DNA from: JBGSYN01 sp041750975
GTDB lineage: Bacteria > Pseudomonadota > Alphaproteobacteria > Geminicoccales > Geminicoccaceae
Assembly: GCA_041750975.1 (NCBI GenBank)
Contig: JBGSYN010000010.1
Coordinates: 1-44,967, forward strand
Direction of reading: 5' to 3'
Length of the DNA: 44,967 nt
Part shown: positions 7,127 through 15,461 of the stretch, in pieces
Numbering within the stretch: the stretch's first letter is position 1
Layout of the letters: every line of letters begins with the position of its first letter
The notes under the pieces: model-generated
The model's input: only the letters and a program-made list of their open reading frames with translations
What the model was told of the DNA's origin: nothing
The model's database searches: none
Position numbers and translations under genes: made by a program

Positions 7127-10027
7127 ATGTACGCACGTCTCGCTCGAATCTGGGTCGATTATCGCCCGCAAGCGATGATCGCTGTGGCTGCGGCTCTTCT
7201 CGTGCTGGCCCTGCCCGCGTCGAGTTCGGCCGTTGAGTCCGAAAACCGGGACCGGGTCGCCCTGGTCATCGGCAATAGCCGCTACGACTATCTGCCGTCG
7301 CTCGAGAACCCTTACAACGACGCCCAAGGCATGGCCGCCGCACTTTGGCAGGCGGGCTTCGAGACCATCGAACTCATCGACGCCGACCGCGAGGAGATGG
7401 TGGCAGCAATCGCGACCTTCGCCAAGCGGATCCAGAAAGGCAGCGACGCGGTCTTCTTCTACGCGGGCCATGGCGTGCAGATCAACGGTGCCAACTACCT
7501 GTTACCGGTCTCGACCAGGGTCGAAGATGTCAACGATCTCAACAACCAGGTGGTCGACGCCAACGAGATCGTCGGGCTCATGGGCAATAGCGAGGCCCGG
7601 ATCAATGTCGTCATTCTCGACGCCTGCCGCGACAATCCCTTTGTCGTGTCGCAATCCTCCCTGGCGCAACAGATTGCCCAACTCGACCCCGCACTTATCC
7701 AGGGTTCCGCCAATACCGACGTCATCGTCCGGTCGACCGGGGGCCTGGCGCCGATGAGCACCGGGCGGGTCGAGACCGTCGTCGGTTATTCGACCGCCCC
7801 GGGCACGGTGGCCCTCGATGGCCTCGAAGGCAACAGTCCCTACACCTCGGCCCTGTTGGAGCACATCAACACGCCCGGGCTCGAAATCGGCACCATGTTC
7901 AGGCGGGTGCGCGCGACGGTGCGCGAAGCGACGGACGGATTCCAGATCCCCTGGACGGCGAGTACGCTGGAGAGCGAATTCTATTTCCGGCCTGCCCTGG
8001 AGGATGATTCCACTTCCCTTGAGGAGGCCATGACCCGGCAGGATGACGACACCCGTCAGCTCGGGCTCGCCCCGCCGCGGCGTCTGGTCGAGGATGCTTT
8101 CTGGCAGGTCGTAACCGCAAGCGGCGATGCCACCGATCTCCGAGCCTATCTCGCCCGCTATCCGGATGGCGTCTATGTCGATCAGGCGCGCGAGAACCTC
8201 GACACGCTCGAAACCAAGGGCGCGTTGCCGGCGCGGGTGGTCGACGAGGAGGCGACCCAGATCGCCTATCTCGGCATCGGTCCGGTGCAGCTTCGCTTTC
8301 CCGCCGAAATCACCCGCTCGACCGACATTTTGGGCTATCAAGTCACCAAAGTCCCGACGTCGGGAAGCTTCTTCAGACCCGATGAGACCCGCATTCACGA
8401 ATCGCAGCTCGTCAGCAAGGACGAACTCGAGGGTCTGCGCTTCCTGCCGCAGGTCGGCACGAAGAATGTCGGTCTCGAGGAGCAACTCGTGCTGCAGCCG
8501 CTCGGCAGCGGCCCCGAACGATCGATCGCCGTCAGCGTCGAGAGCCAGATCCACCCTTGCGATCTCCTGGCGGGCTTCCGTCACGCGCCGGACCGGGTCT
8601 GGGACGGCGTGCAGCAAGCGATCCTCAATCTCGATCCGGAGCCGGCGATCAGCGCCTGCGAGCAGGCCGTCGCCGACTTTCCCGATGTCGTACGGTTCGC
8701 CGCCCTGCTGGCGCGGACCTACCGGTCCGACCAGCGCTACGAGGAGGCGTTGCAATGGGCGACCAATGCGGCCGATCGGGATTATCCGCCGGGCATCAGC
8801 CAACTCGGCACGCTCTTGATGCGGGGCAACGGCACCGAGCCCGATTACGAGCGCGCGATGGCGTTGTTCCGTCAAGCCTATGCGGCCGGCAATCCTGCCT
8901 CGGCCTTGCGCATCGGCGAGTTGTATGAGGCCGGTCTCGGCGTCCAGCAGGATTATGCCGAGGCGGCCGAGTGGTATCGTAACGGCATCGCTCTCGGCAA
9001 CGCCTATGCCGGTACCCGTCTGGCGCGTCTCTACGAGGATGGGCGCGGCTTCGACCGCGATATGACCCGTGCGGTCGAGTATTACCGGGGTGCCGCCGCC
9101 GCGGGCGAACTGACCGCACAGATCCGCCTCGCGCGGATCTTTATGGCGGGAGCCGGTGTCGAACAGAACCCCGACGAGGCACTGGAGCTATTTCTTGCCG
9201 TCGCCGGCACCGGCATGCCCGAGGGGCAAAAGGCGCTTGGCCAGTTCTACGAGGAATATCCGGGGTCAGAGCCTCGGCTCGAGCAGGCGGTTTACTGGTA
9301 CGAAAAGGCGGATGCGAATGGAGACCCGTGGGCGCCTCTCTATCTCAGCAAGCTTTATCTCGAAAACGACGAGCTGAACGCCGACGAAAGCCAGATCGTC
9401 GCCCTCCTGACGCGTGCGGTCGAACGCAACAATAATTCGGCCGCCCGCGTGCTCGCCAAGCTCTATGAAACCAACCAGCTCGGCGCACCCGACCCGGCGC
9501 TGGCGTTGCGCTATCACCAACTGGCGGCCGAAGGCGGCAATGTCTGGTCGATGCGCGATATTGCCAATGCGCTTTGGCGCGGCGATGGCGTAGTCCCTGA
9601 TCCGGCTGCCGGCTTGGAATGGATGACGCTAGCGGCAGACGGCGGCAATCCTTGGGCGCAACGGGATCTCGGCATCGTCTTTGCTCAAGGCCAGATGGTA
9701 GCGCGCGATCCGGTGGCAGCGGCACGGTATCTCGGGCTCGCCATCCAGTCGGGCGACCAGGGTGCAGCAGGTTCGGCCAGAGAACGTCTGGAGACGTTGC
9801 TCAGCAGCGAAGAGCGTACCAGGGCGACCCAGGAATGGCTGAACGACCTTGGCTATGATGTCGGTGTGCCCGATGGCAGGGCGGGTCCGCGAACCCGTTC
9901 CGCTATCGGCCAAATCGGCTTCACCCGCGGGTTCACGGCGGAAGCCGCGGATTCACCGGAACTGATTGCCCGCCTCGCTTCGATGGTCACGCGCCCGGCG
10001 CGGGTCGAGTTCGATCCGAACGACTGA
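7127..10027 (+). CDS. Secreted caspase-like (peptidase C14) protein with Sel1 repeats and a C-terminal peptidoglycan-binding-like domain
   Basis: Predicted cysteine peptidase of the bacterial metacaspase/orthocaspase type, 966 aa, with GGAG 7 nt before its ATG. Residues 1-36 form a signal peptide or anchor (IAVAAALLVLALPASSSA). Residues about 43-290 are the caspase domain: VALVIGNSRYDYLPSLENPYNDA, catalytic H115 (YAGHG) and C167 (DACRDNPF). Next is a W..A...Y..YL..YP.G module near residues 325-365. A middle domain follows, then at least six Sel1-like repeats of about 36 aa (about residues 545-890), such as ALRIGELYEAGLGVQQDYAEA. The C-terminus (LGYDVGVPDGRAGPRTRSAI) resembles PG_binding_1. 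Both catalytic residues are present, so it may be active; its target is unknown. The 3' end overlaps the converging sulfotransferase gene by 41 nt. Confidence 0.88.
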   Translation: MYARLARIWVDYRPQAMIAVAAALLVLALPASSSAVESENRDRVALVIGNSRYDYLPSLENPYNDAQGMAAALWQAGFETIELIDADREEMVAAIATFAKRIQKGSDAVFFYAGHGVQINGANYLLPVSTRVEDVNDLNNQVVDANEIVGLMGNSEARINVVILDACRDNPFVVSQSSLAQQIAQLDPALIQGSANTDVIVRSTGGLAPMSTGRVETVVGYSTAPGTVALDGLEGNSPYTSALLEHINTPGLEIGTMFRRVRATVREATDGFQIPWTASTLESEFYFRPALEDDSTSLEEAMTRQDDDTRQLGLAPPRRLVEDAFWQVVTASGDATDLRAYLARYPDGVYVDQARENLDTLETKGALPARVVDEEATQIAYLGIGPVQLRFPAEITRSTDILGYQVTKVPTSGSFFRPDETRIHESQLVSKDELEGLRFLPQVGTKNVGLEEQLVLQPLGSGPERSIAVSVESQIHPCDLLAGFRHAPDRVWDGVQQAILNLDPEPAISACEQAVADFPDVVRFAALLARTYRSDQRYEEALQWATNAADRDYPPGISQLGTLLMRGNGTEPDYERAMALFRQAYAAGNPASALRIGELYEAGLGVQQDYAEAAEWYRNGIALGNAYAGTRLARLYEDGRGFDRDMTRAVEYYRGAAAAGELTAQIRLARIFMAGAGVEQNPDEALELFLAVAGTGMPEGQKALGQFYEEYPGSEPRLEQAVYWYEKADANGDPWAPLYLSKLYLENDELNADESQIVALLTRAVERNNNSAARVLAKLYETNQLGAPDPALALRYHQLAAEGGNVWSMRDIANALWRGDGVVPDPAAGLEWMTLAADGGNPWAQRDLGIVFAQGQMVARDPVAAARYLGLAIQSGDQGAAGSARERLETLLSSEERTRATQEWLNDLGYDVGVPDGRAGPRTRSAIGQIGFTRGFTAEAADSPELIARLASMVTRPARVEFDPND

Positions 10028-10907
10028 TCAGCTCACGCATCGCTGCCAGGTTGGGATCGCTCGGATGGTTGAGGAGTGCCGTTTCGAGCCTTGCGAGGGC
10101 GGGTTCGGTCGCGCCGCGATTGGCCAGAAACCGGGCGAGGTAGGCTTCGCGGCGGGGTTGGTCGTCAACCAGCAATGCGGGATCGGATGGCGGATAGCCG
10201 AGCCGCTCGCAGGCCCGAGGCAGCTTGCGTTCGAGATCGTCGAGCAATTCCGCCGTGAACAGGTACCGCCACTGAGCGCAATCGGCGCTTTGAATATGCT
10301 GCCGCAGAGCCAGACTGTCATCGCCAATGGCACCCACATGCTCCTCGCGGTAGCACTCCAGACAGATCGCCAGAGCGTGATCGTCGAAACCGAGCTCGCA
10401 AAACAGGCCGATCGCCATATCCCCTTGATGATCCAGGCGAAGATCCTCGAAGGCGATATCGCGGATCGATCCCTGACGGCGATCGAAACTCAGCATGTCG
10501 CGTACCGCCTGTCCGGTGGAGCGATCCATCTCGAAACGGACGGCATCCTCGAATGACAAGGGCCGAATCTGCTGCTGATAGCTGCGTCCTTCGAACTTCT
10601 CCCGAGGCTGATGCAGCCACGGCTCGTGCGACCAGCCATGATAGTTGGCGCCCGAGATCAGCACATCGCGCGGGTCGCGGATCAAATGCCAACCGCGATC
10701 CTCGGCCGAAAGCGCGAGGTCGGGATCGAAGCGCGCATGATCCTGGAAAAGGAAGGCCAGCGAATGGCCCGCCCGCAATGCCGTCGAGTCGACCGGCTCA
10801 TGGTCCTTGAGGCGTCGAAATGGGTAATCGAGCCGCTTGGCGATGGATTGGAACAACCGACCCATCCAGACCGTGCCGGTCTTATGATGCGTCGCGATGA
10901 GAATCAT
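9987..10907 (-). CDS. Sulfotransferase family protein
   Basis: Predicted PAPS-dependent sulfotransferase, 306 aa. The N-terminus MILIATHHKTGTVWMGRLFQ carries the 5'-phosphosulfate loop (KTGT at residues 9-12). RDPRDVLISGANYHGW supplies the 3'-phosphate-binding Arg/Ser element. These two motifs in this order and spacing are diagnostic. The C-terminal 60 residues look like a single helical repeat (ARFLANRGATEPALARLETALLNHP) of the TPR kind. No signal peptide, so it is likely cytosolic. Its 3' end is antisense to the last 41 nt of the caspase-like gene. Two glycosyltransferase genes lie 1-4 kb away, so a role in modifying a surface glycan is plausible but inferred. Confidence 0.8.
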   Translation of the reverse strand: MILIATHHKTGTVWMGRLFQSIAKRLDYPFRRLKDHEPVDSTALRAGHSLAFLFQDHARFDPDLALSAEDRGWHLIRDPRDVLISGANYHGWSHEPWLHQPREKFEGRSYQQQIRPLSFEDAVRFEMDRSTGQAVRDMLSFDRRQGSIRDIAFEDLRLDHQGDMAIGLFCELGFDDHALAICLECYREEHVGAIGDDSLALRQHIQSADCAQWRYLFTAELLDDLERKLPRACERLGYPPSDPALLVDDQPRREAYLARFLANRGATEPALARLETALLNHPSDPNLAAMRELISRSDRTRPAPGA

Positions 10908-10992
10908 TCGGCCTGGGATTTTACCGCTCCGTAGTAAAGTTCCTGTGAATCAGTACGATTGCTACCTTTAGTTGAAAGATCGGGGGACCGCA

Positions 10993-11925
10993 ATGTGGTG
11001 GTTCGGCATGAAAGCAAGGCTGCTCCTATCCGGATTGGTCTTTCTGTCGTTCTTGGGGTCGGGCTCTCCCCCGGTTCGGGCGGCGGACGGTGGGCAATTG
11101 CTCAAGATCACCTTCACGGCCGATCAGGCCGATCCCGAGGCGACGCAGGCGCTGGGGCAGCAGCGGGCGTTTTTCGACGGTAGCACCAAGACCAGGAACC
11201 AACTTGTCGTTTTCTTGCATGGCGCGGGTTCCAATGAAAGCTGCGGACCGGCGGCGCATTTACAGATACTTGCCGGTTACGGCTTTCACGTGTTCAGCCC
11301 CTGTTATGTCAGCGACTACGGCGTCGAGAATTGCGGCACGGACATCGAGGGCTGCAGGCTCGAGGCCTTCGAAGGTCGCGACCACCATGCCTTCATCGAC
11401 ATCGCCCCTGCCGACAGCATCGAGCGACGGATCGCCAAAGGCCTGCTTTATCTGCAGGCGTTGCAGCCCCATTTGGGTTGGGATCGGTTCCTCGATGACG
11501 ATGGCGCTGCGATTTGGCGGAAGATCATCCTCACCGGCCATTCTCACGGGGCCAGCACCGCGAGCTTGATCGGCATGGTCCGCCAGCTCGACCGGGTCGT
11601 CATGCTCGCCGGCCCCTACGATACGGGTCAATCCTGGCTGAACGACCCGGCGCTCACCCCGATCGATCGCTATTACGGTCTGACGCATCGGAACGACGAA
11701 CAATATCAGGGCCATTTGGCAGCGTTCGAGGCCCTGGGTCTGCCAGGAGCCGTGGTCGACGTCGATATCAACAATCCACCCTATGGCGACAGCCATCGCC
11801 TGGTCACCGGGATCGACACCAGCAATCCGCACAGCTCGGTGAGGGCCGGAGGTGTGTCGCCGAAATCCGGCGACAGCTTCGTGCTCGATCCCGCATGGCG
11901 CTATCTCTATGGCGTCAGTGAATGA
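10993..11925 (+). CDS. Secreted alpha/beta hydrolase
   Basis: Predicted exported serine hydrolase, 310 aa. The ATG at 10993 follows GGGGGA at 6 nt; a TTG at 10972 is possible but has no ribosome site. A signal peptide (MKARLLLSGLVFLSFLGSG...VRA) covers about the first 30 residues. The core shows an oxyanion-type VVFLHGAGSNES, the nucleophile elbow LTGHSHGAS, and late acidic and His positions (VDVDINNPPYGDSHRL). Four cysteines between the first strands (SCGP, SPCY, NCGTD, GCRL) suggest disulfides, consistent with export. The layout resembles the BPSS1187-type hydrolases, but I am not certain. The gene converges with a glycosyltransferase gene 19 nt away. Confidence 0.75.
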   Translation: MWWFGMKARLLLSGLVFLSFLGSGSPPVRAADGGQLLKITFTADQADPEATQALGQQRAFFDGSTKTRNQLVVFLHGAGSNESCGPAAHLQILAGYGFHVFSPCYVSDYGVENCGTDIEGCRLEAFEGRDHHAFIDIAPADSIERRIAKGLLYLQALQPHLGWDRFLDDDGAAIWRKIILTGHSHGASTASLIGMVRQLDRVVMLAGPYDTGQSWLNDPALTPIDRYYGLTHRNDEQYQGHLAAFEALGLPGAVVDVDINNPPYGDSHRLVTGIDTSNPHSSVRAGGVSPKSGDSFVLDPAWRYLYGVSE

Positions 11926-11944
11926 GCCGGGGCCTAATCGAATC

Positions 11945-13141
11945 TTAGTCCAGTGTGTGCCAGCCAATGGAGGATGCCAGCCGCGGCGGTTTCTGGCGGA
12001 GGGCGCAGCCGGCATAGATCCCGTTGAGAAGGTTGCTCACCGAGGCCCATTGATGGCGCAGCGCCGAGGTCCGCGCCTGATCCTGCATCCATTCCAATTG
12101 CGAGGCCTCGAGGTTGAGAAATCGACGGAGCGCTTCGCCGAGGCCCTCGTCGCGATCGGAGGGATAGAGCAGGCCGTCCTTGCCGTCCGTGATCCATTCC
12201 TTGATGCCCGGCAGATCGGGCGCCAGCACCGGCCGCCGCATGGACAGCGCCAGCATTGCCGTACCGGAGGTCAGGATCGCCCGATAGGGAGTGGCGACGA
12301 CATCGGCGAGGTCGAACAATTCCGCCACCTGGTCGTTCGGCACGAAACCGTCGCGAACCGCGATCCGTTCGCGGATGGGCTCCGGCAGGGCGGCCAATGC
12401 AGTTGAGAGATTGTCGACTTGCTTGCCTGCGATCAGAAGGTGCAGCCTCGGATCGTCGATCGTCGCGACGGCCTGGAGCAATTCGCGCGCGCCCTTGTAG
12501 CTGTCGAGCCGGCCGAACAGCAGCAGCAGCCGATCTTCGGCCCGATAGCCTGCATCGTGCCGCCTCTGCGAGCGGCCGGAGCACAAGGGGCTGTACTCGT
12601 CCGCGAAGTTGCCGTGCGGAACGACCGCGATCTTCGAGGGGGGCACACCGTACGTTTGCTCGACGAAGGCGCTTGCGGTCGGATGATGCGTCAGGAACAG
12701 TTCGACCATCGGCTCCAGGGCGCGGCTCAGCGCCTCGTAAACCTCGATGTAGCGGCCGTCATGGGGACGTTGATTATGTATGGTCCAGAGCAACTGGCCG
12801 CCCCGATCCTTGAACCGGCTGATCGCGTCGACGAAGCGCTGCGCCTGGATGTGCGCCGCACCGGGATCGGGCTGCATCCGATAGATCGCATCCTCCCAAT
12901 GCAGATGAAAGACGAATGGCTCGCTTGCACGGTGCAGGCTCTGTTGCCAGTCATTGGTCAATTCCGGCAAGAAAAGCGGGTCGATGCCCCGATAGAGCAG
13001 GCGTTGATAGGGGTTGGCCGTCCGGTAATCCGGATAGACGATGATGTGGCGATGTCGGGTCGCTCCCGGATCAGGTCGAGGATCGGGGCGAGGATGAGGT
13101 TGGGGATCGAGGCTGGGATCGGGAATGTTTGAGCCACTCAT
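11945..13141 (-). CDS. Glycosyltransferase, GT-B fold, GT4-like
   Basis: Predicted retaining glycosyltransferase, 398 aa. The start is taken as the ATG at 13141; no clear ribosome site is visible. Residues 8-27 are an unusual Asp-Pro repeat (DPQPHPRPDPRPDP), likely disordered. The N-lobe has HLHWEDAIYR and LLWTIHNQRPHD. The hinge region has KIAVVPHGNFADEY. The donor lobe has LLLFGRLDSYKGARELLQA and GTAMLALSMRRPVLAPDLPGIKEWI, the E-x7-E-like region of GT4. Cytosolic, with no membrane span. It is divergent from another glycosyltransferase gene whose start it overlaps, and both probably build the same polysaccharide or glycolipid. Confidence 0.85.
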   Translation of the reverse strand: MSGSNIPDPSLDPQPHPRPDPRPDPGATRHRHIIVYPDYRTANPYQRLLYRGIDPLFLPELTNDWQQSLHRASEPFVFHLHWEDAIYRMQPDPGAAHIQAQRFVDAISRFKDRGGQLLWTIHNQRPHDGRYIEVYEALSRALEPMVELFLTHHPTASAFVEQTYGVPPSKIAVVPHGNFADEYSPLCSGRSQRRHDAGYRAEDRLLLLFGRLDSYKGARELLQAVATIDDPRLHLLIAGKQVDNLSTALAALPEPIRERIAVRDGFVPNDQVAELFDLADVVATPYRAILTSGTAMLALSMRRPVLAPDLPGIKEWITDGKDGLLYPSDRDEGLGEALRRFLNLEASQLEWMQDQARTSALRHQWASVSNLLNGIYAGCALRQKPPRLASSIGWHTLD

Positions 13142-14861
13142 GATCGATATCGTTGTCGTTGCGGATCCCCGCCTCAATAGAGCGCAGGCGAAAGATTTGG
13201 CAAATGCCATGGATGCAATGGTCCGGGCCGGTTGGCTTGTAGCATTGCTGCCGGTCATGTGGTCGGAAAACTCGATCCGCGCCAAGATCGGCCGCGAACT
13301 GGCCGATTTGCTGGAAAGCGGCAAGGTCCATCTCTTGAGCACCTCCCGGCCGTGCCGCGTCCGCGTTGGGCTAGGCTGGCACCTGTTGCCGTTTCTGGGC
13401 GAGTTCGACCGACAGCCGCGGCTGACCTGCGACCGGGCGTTGCTGCGGGTCGATCGGTCCTGGATTGGCTCCGAACCGCGGCAGATCTGCCCGCTGAGTA
13501 CCGTGATCGACCGCGCCGGCCGAATCTTCGGCAAAGCGCCTGAGCTGGCGAAGGCGAGGAACGGTGTCCAGCTGCCGCAAACCGCCGATGACGTGATCGT
13601 CCAGGAGGATGCGTTGCCGGGCGCCGGTGCCGATCCGGAATTGTGGATCGAATACCTCTCGGCGCTTGCTCCCTCGCTGACCAAGCCGAAGCCTCCGGTG
13701 ATCGTCTCGCGCCCGATGGTGCGCTCGAAAGCGCGCGTGCTGATGCTTTCGCCGAACGGCATCGGCATGGGTCATCTGACAAGGCAACTGGCCATTTCCC
13801 GGCGTCTGCCGCCGGAAGTCGAGCCGGTCTTCGTGAGCATGTCGCAAGCCGTGAGCGTGGTGGCGGATTTCGGCTTTCACTACGAATACATGCCCGGTCC
13901 GCATGCCGTCGGCGTCGATCAGAATGACTGGACCAATGAATTCAGCCAGCGTCTGCTTGACGCCATGGGCTTCTACGACGCCCGGGCAGTCGTTTTCGAC
14001 GGCAATTTTCCTTATCTCGGGCTGGTCAGGGCGAGGCGGGAGGCCCCAGACCGGACATTCCTCTGGCTGCGGCGCGGCCTTTGGCGCTTCGGCGTCGGTG
14101 CTGAAGCGATCAACCGGGCCGAAAATTTCGATCTCATCATCGAGCCCGAGGATCTCGCGGGCTCGATGGATGTCGGCCGGACCTCGACCGAGCGCGATCT
14201 GGTCCGCGTCGCACCCATCATTCTGTTGCAGGATGAGGAAATGCTGTCGCGCAAGGCAGCGCGGCAGGCTCTGGACCTGCCGCCCGACGCCCATGCCGTG
14301 CTCGTCCAGCTCGGCTCGGGCAATAATTTCTCGATGGAGGCGATGTGGCGTTGCGTGCTCGACCACTGCGCCCGCGAGCGCGGCACCCATGTACGCTCGG
14401 TGACCTATCTGATCGCCGCCGACGGCAGCGATCCCGGCGCCGGCCACGATCATCGCCACCGCCGCCTGCGCGGCTATCCGCTGGCTCGCTTCTTCAACGC
14501 GTTCGACCTCGCGGTCAGCGCCTGCGGTTACAACAGTTTCCATGAACTGCTGAACGCCCGCCTGCCGACGATATTCGTTCCCAACGAGAACCCGATGATG
14601 GACGAGCAGGAGGCAAGGGCGGCTTTTGCGGAGCGTCTCGGCGTCGCTTTCCATGTCCCGTCGGACGATCAGGCGCGGATGATCTGGGCGCTCGAACGTT
14701 TGCGCGAGCCCATGCAGCGCGATTTCATGCGCTCGCGCATGGCCTCGCTGCCGTGCCCGAATGGCGCGGACCACGCGGCGTCGCTGATCTCGCTCCATGC
14801 GCTCAGTCTGATGTCCATTCGCGATGCACCGCGAATCCCCCGCCGCATGGCGCGCTGGTGA
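13125..14861 (+). CDS. Glycosyltransferase, GT-B fold with MurG/GT28-like C-terminal domain
   Basis: Large predicted glycosyltransferase, 578 aa. The first ~200 residues look like a degenerate Rossmann domain (MIDIVVVADPRLNRAQAKDLANAMDAM) with no motif I can name. From about residue 205 a second GT-B unit begins: RVLMLSPNGIGMGHLTRQLAISRRLP, the glycine-rich loop of MurG-type enzymes. It ends with SACGYNSFHELLNARLPTIFVPNENPMMDEQEARA, a GT28 donor-site pattern. Starts at 13125 or 13140 (same frame) are both possible. Either way its 5' end overlaps the divergent GT4-like gene. A two-domain transferase acting on a nucleotide-sugar is likely; acceptor unknown. Confidence 0.8.
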   Translation: MFEPLMIDIVVVADPRLNRAQAKDLANAMDAMVRAGWLVALLPVMWSENSIRAKIGRELADLLESGKVHLLSTSRPCRVRVGLGWHLLPFLGEFDRQPRLTCDRALLRVDRSWIGSEPRQICPLSTVIDRAGRIFGKAPELAKARNGVQLPQTADDVIVQEDALPGAGADPELWIEYLSALAPSLTKPKPPVIVSRPMVRSKARVLMLSPNGIGMGHLTRQLAISRRLPPEVEPVFVSMSQAVSVVADFGFHYEYMPGPHAVGVDQNDWTNEFSQRLLDAMGFYDARAVVFDGNFPYLGLVRARREAPDRTFLWLRRGLWRFGVGAEAINRAENFDLIIEPEDLAGSMDVGRTSTERDLVRVAPIILLQDEEMLSRKAARQALDLPPDAHAVLVQLGSGNNFSMEAMWRCVLDHCARERGTHVRSVTYLIAADGSDPGAGHDHRHRRLRGYPLARFFNAFDLAVSACGYNSFHELLNARLPTIFVPNENPMMDEQEARAAFAERLGVAFHVPSDDQARMIWALERLREPMQRDFMRSRMASLPCPNGADHAASLISLHALSLMSIRDAPRIPRRMARW

Positions 14862-15084
14862 GGTGGCGCTGTCGCCGCAAACCTCAACCAGGCGCCCCCA
14901 ACTGTGACATTCGTCATAAGGGCGACGTTTGTATAGGCGCTATTAGGTATCTCGCTTGACGAGGAATGGTCATCCGATAAGTTTCGGTGCCGTCCTGTAT
15001 TACACCGTAACCGGTGCCAACGACCGTGGATGATCCCATCCCTCGACACTGGATGGGCTCGCCGAAACGTACTGGGGAAGTACC

Positions 15085-15402
15085 GTGAAAGCTGGTCTCG
15101 ACCGCCTGCGCTGGCTCAAATTGTTGCTGATGGGGACAACCCTGTCCGGAGCCCCCTTTGGGCAGCGGGCGGTGGGGCAAACCGGCCCGGACGATATCGC
15201 CTGGCAGCAGGCCAAGAGTGTCGGGACGCTTGAGGCTTACGAGACCTACCTCAACCGGAACCCGACCGGGCAGTTCGCCTCGGATGCGTTCCGCTGCGTC
15301 GTCGAGCTCTCGATCGATCTGCAGGGATCGGGCTGCAGCATTCAGCCGGCCGCCGGACCAGGCGATAGCTTCGCGGCACCAACTCTCGTCGATCTCTATT
15401 GA
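15085..15402 (+). CDS. Small secreted protein with a caspase-associated W..Y..YL..P.G repeat
   Basis: 105 aa from a GTG start with GGGGAAG just upstream. A signal peptide is visible (LRWLKLLLMGTTLSGAPFGQRAVGQ). The mature part contains IAWQQAKSVGTLEAYETYLNRNPTGQFASDAF, a short helical module. The same pattern occurs in the caspase-like protein at 7127 (AFWQVVTASGDATDLRAYLARYPDGVYVDQA). Such modules commonly trail bacterial caspase domains, so this may be a detached accessory module. The 223 nt before it (14862-15084) contain no gene I can support. The lipoprotein gene follows 59 nt downstream on the same strand. Confidence 0.7.
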   Translation: MKAGLDRLRWLKLLLMGTTLSGAPFGQRAVGQTGPDDIAWQQAKSVGTLEAYETYLNRNPTGQFASDAFRCVVELSIDLQGSGCSIQPAAGPGDSFAAPTLVDLY

Positions 15403-15461
15403 TCGCAGCGCTTTTTCCAACTCTCGCCCTTCGGGATCAGGCATTTAGGGATTTTTCGACC

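Noticed and set aside
7502..8875. Long minus-strand frame opposite the caspase-like gene
   Set aside because: Overlaps the catalytic domain coding sequence on the other strand and shows no protein-like features.
14862..15084. Possible gene or RNA in the gap before the small secreted protein
   Set aside because: No open frame with a ribosome site and no convincing structure; left as ordinary intergenic DNA.
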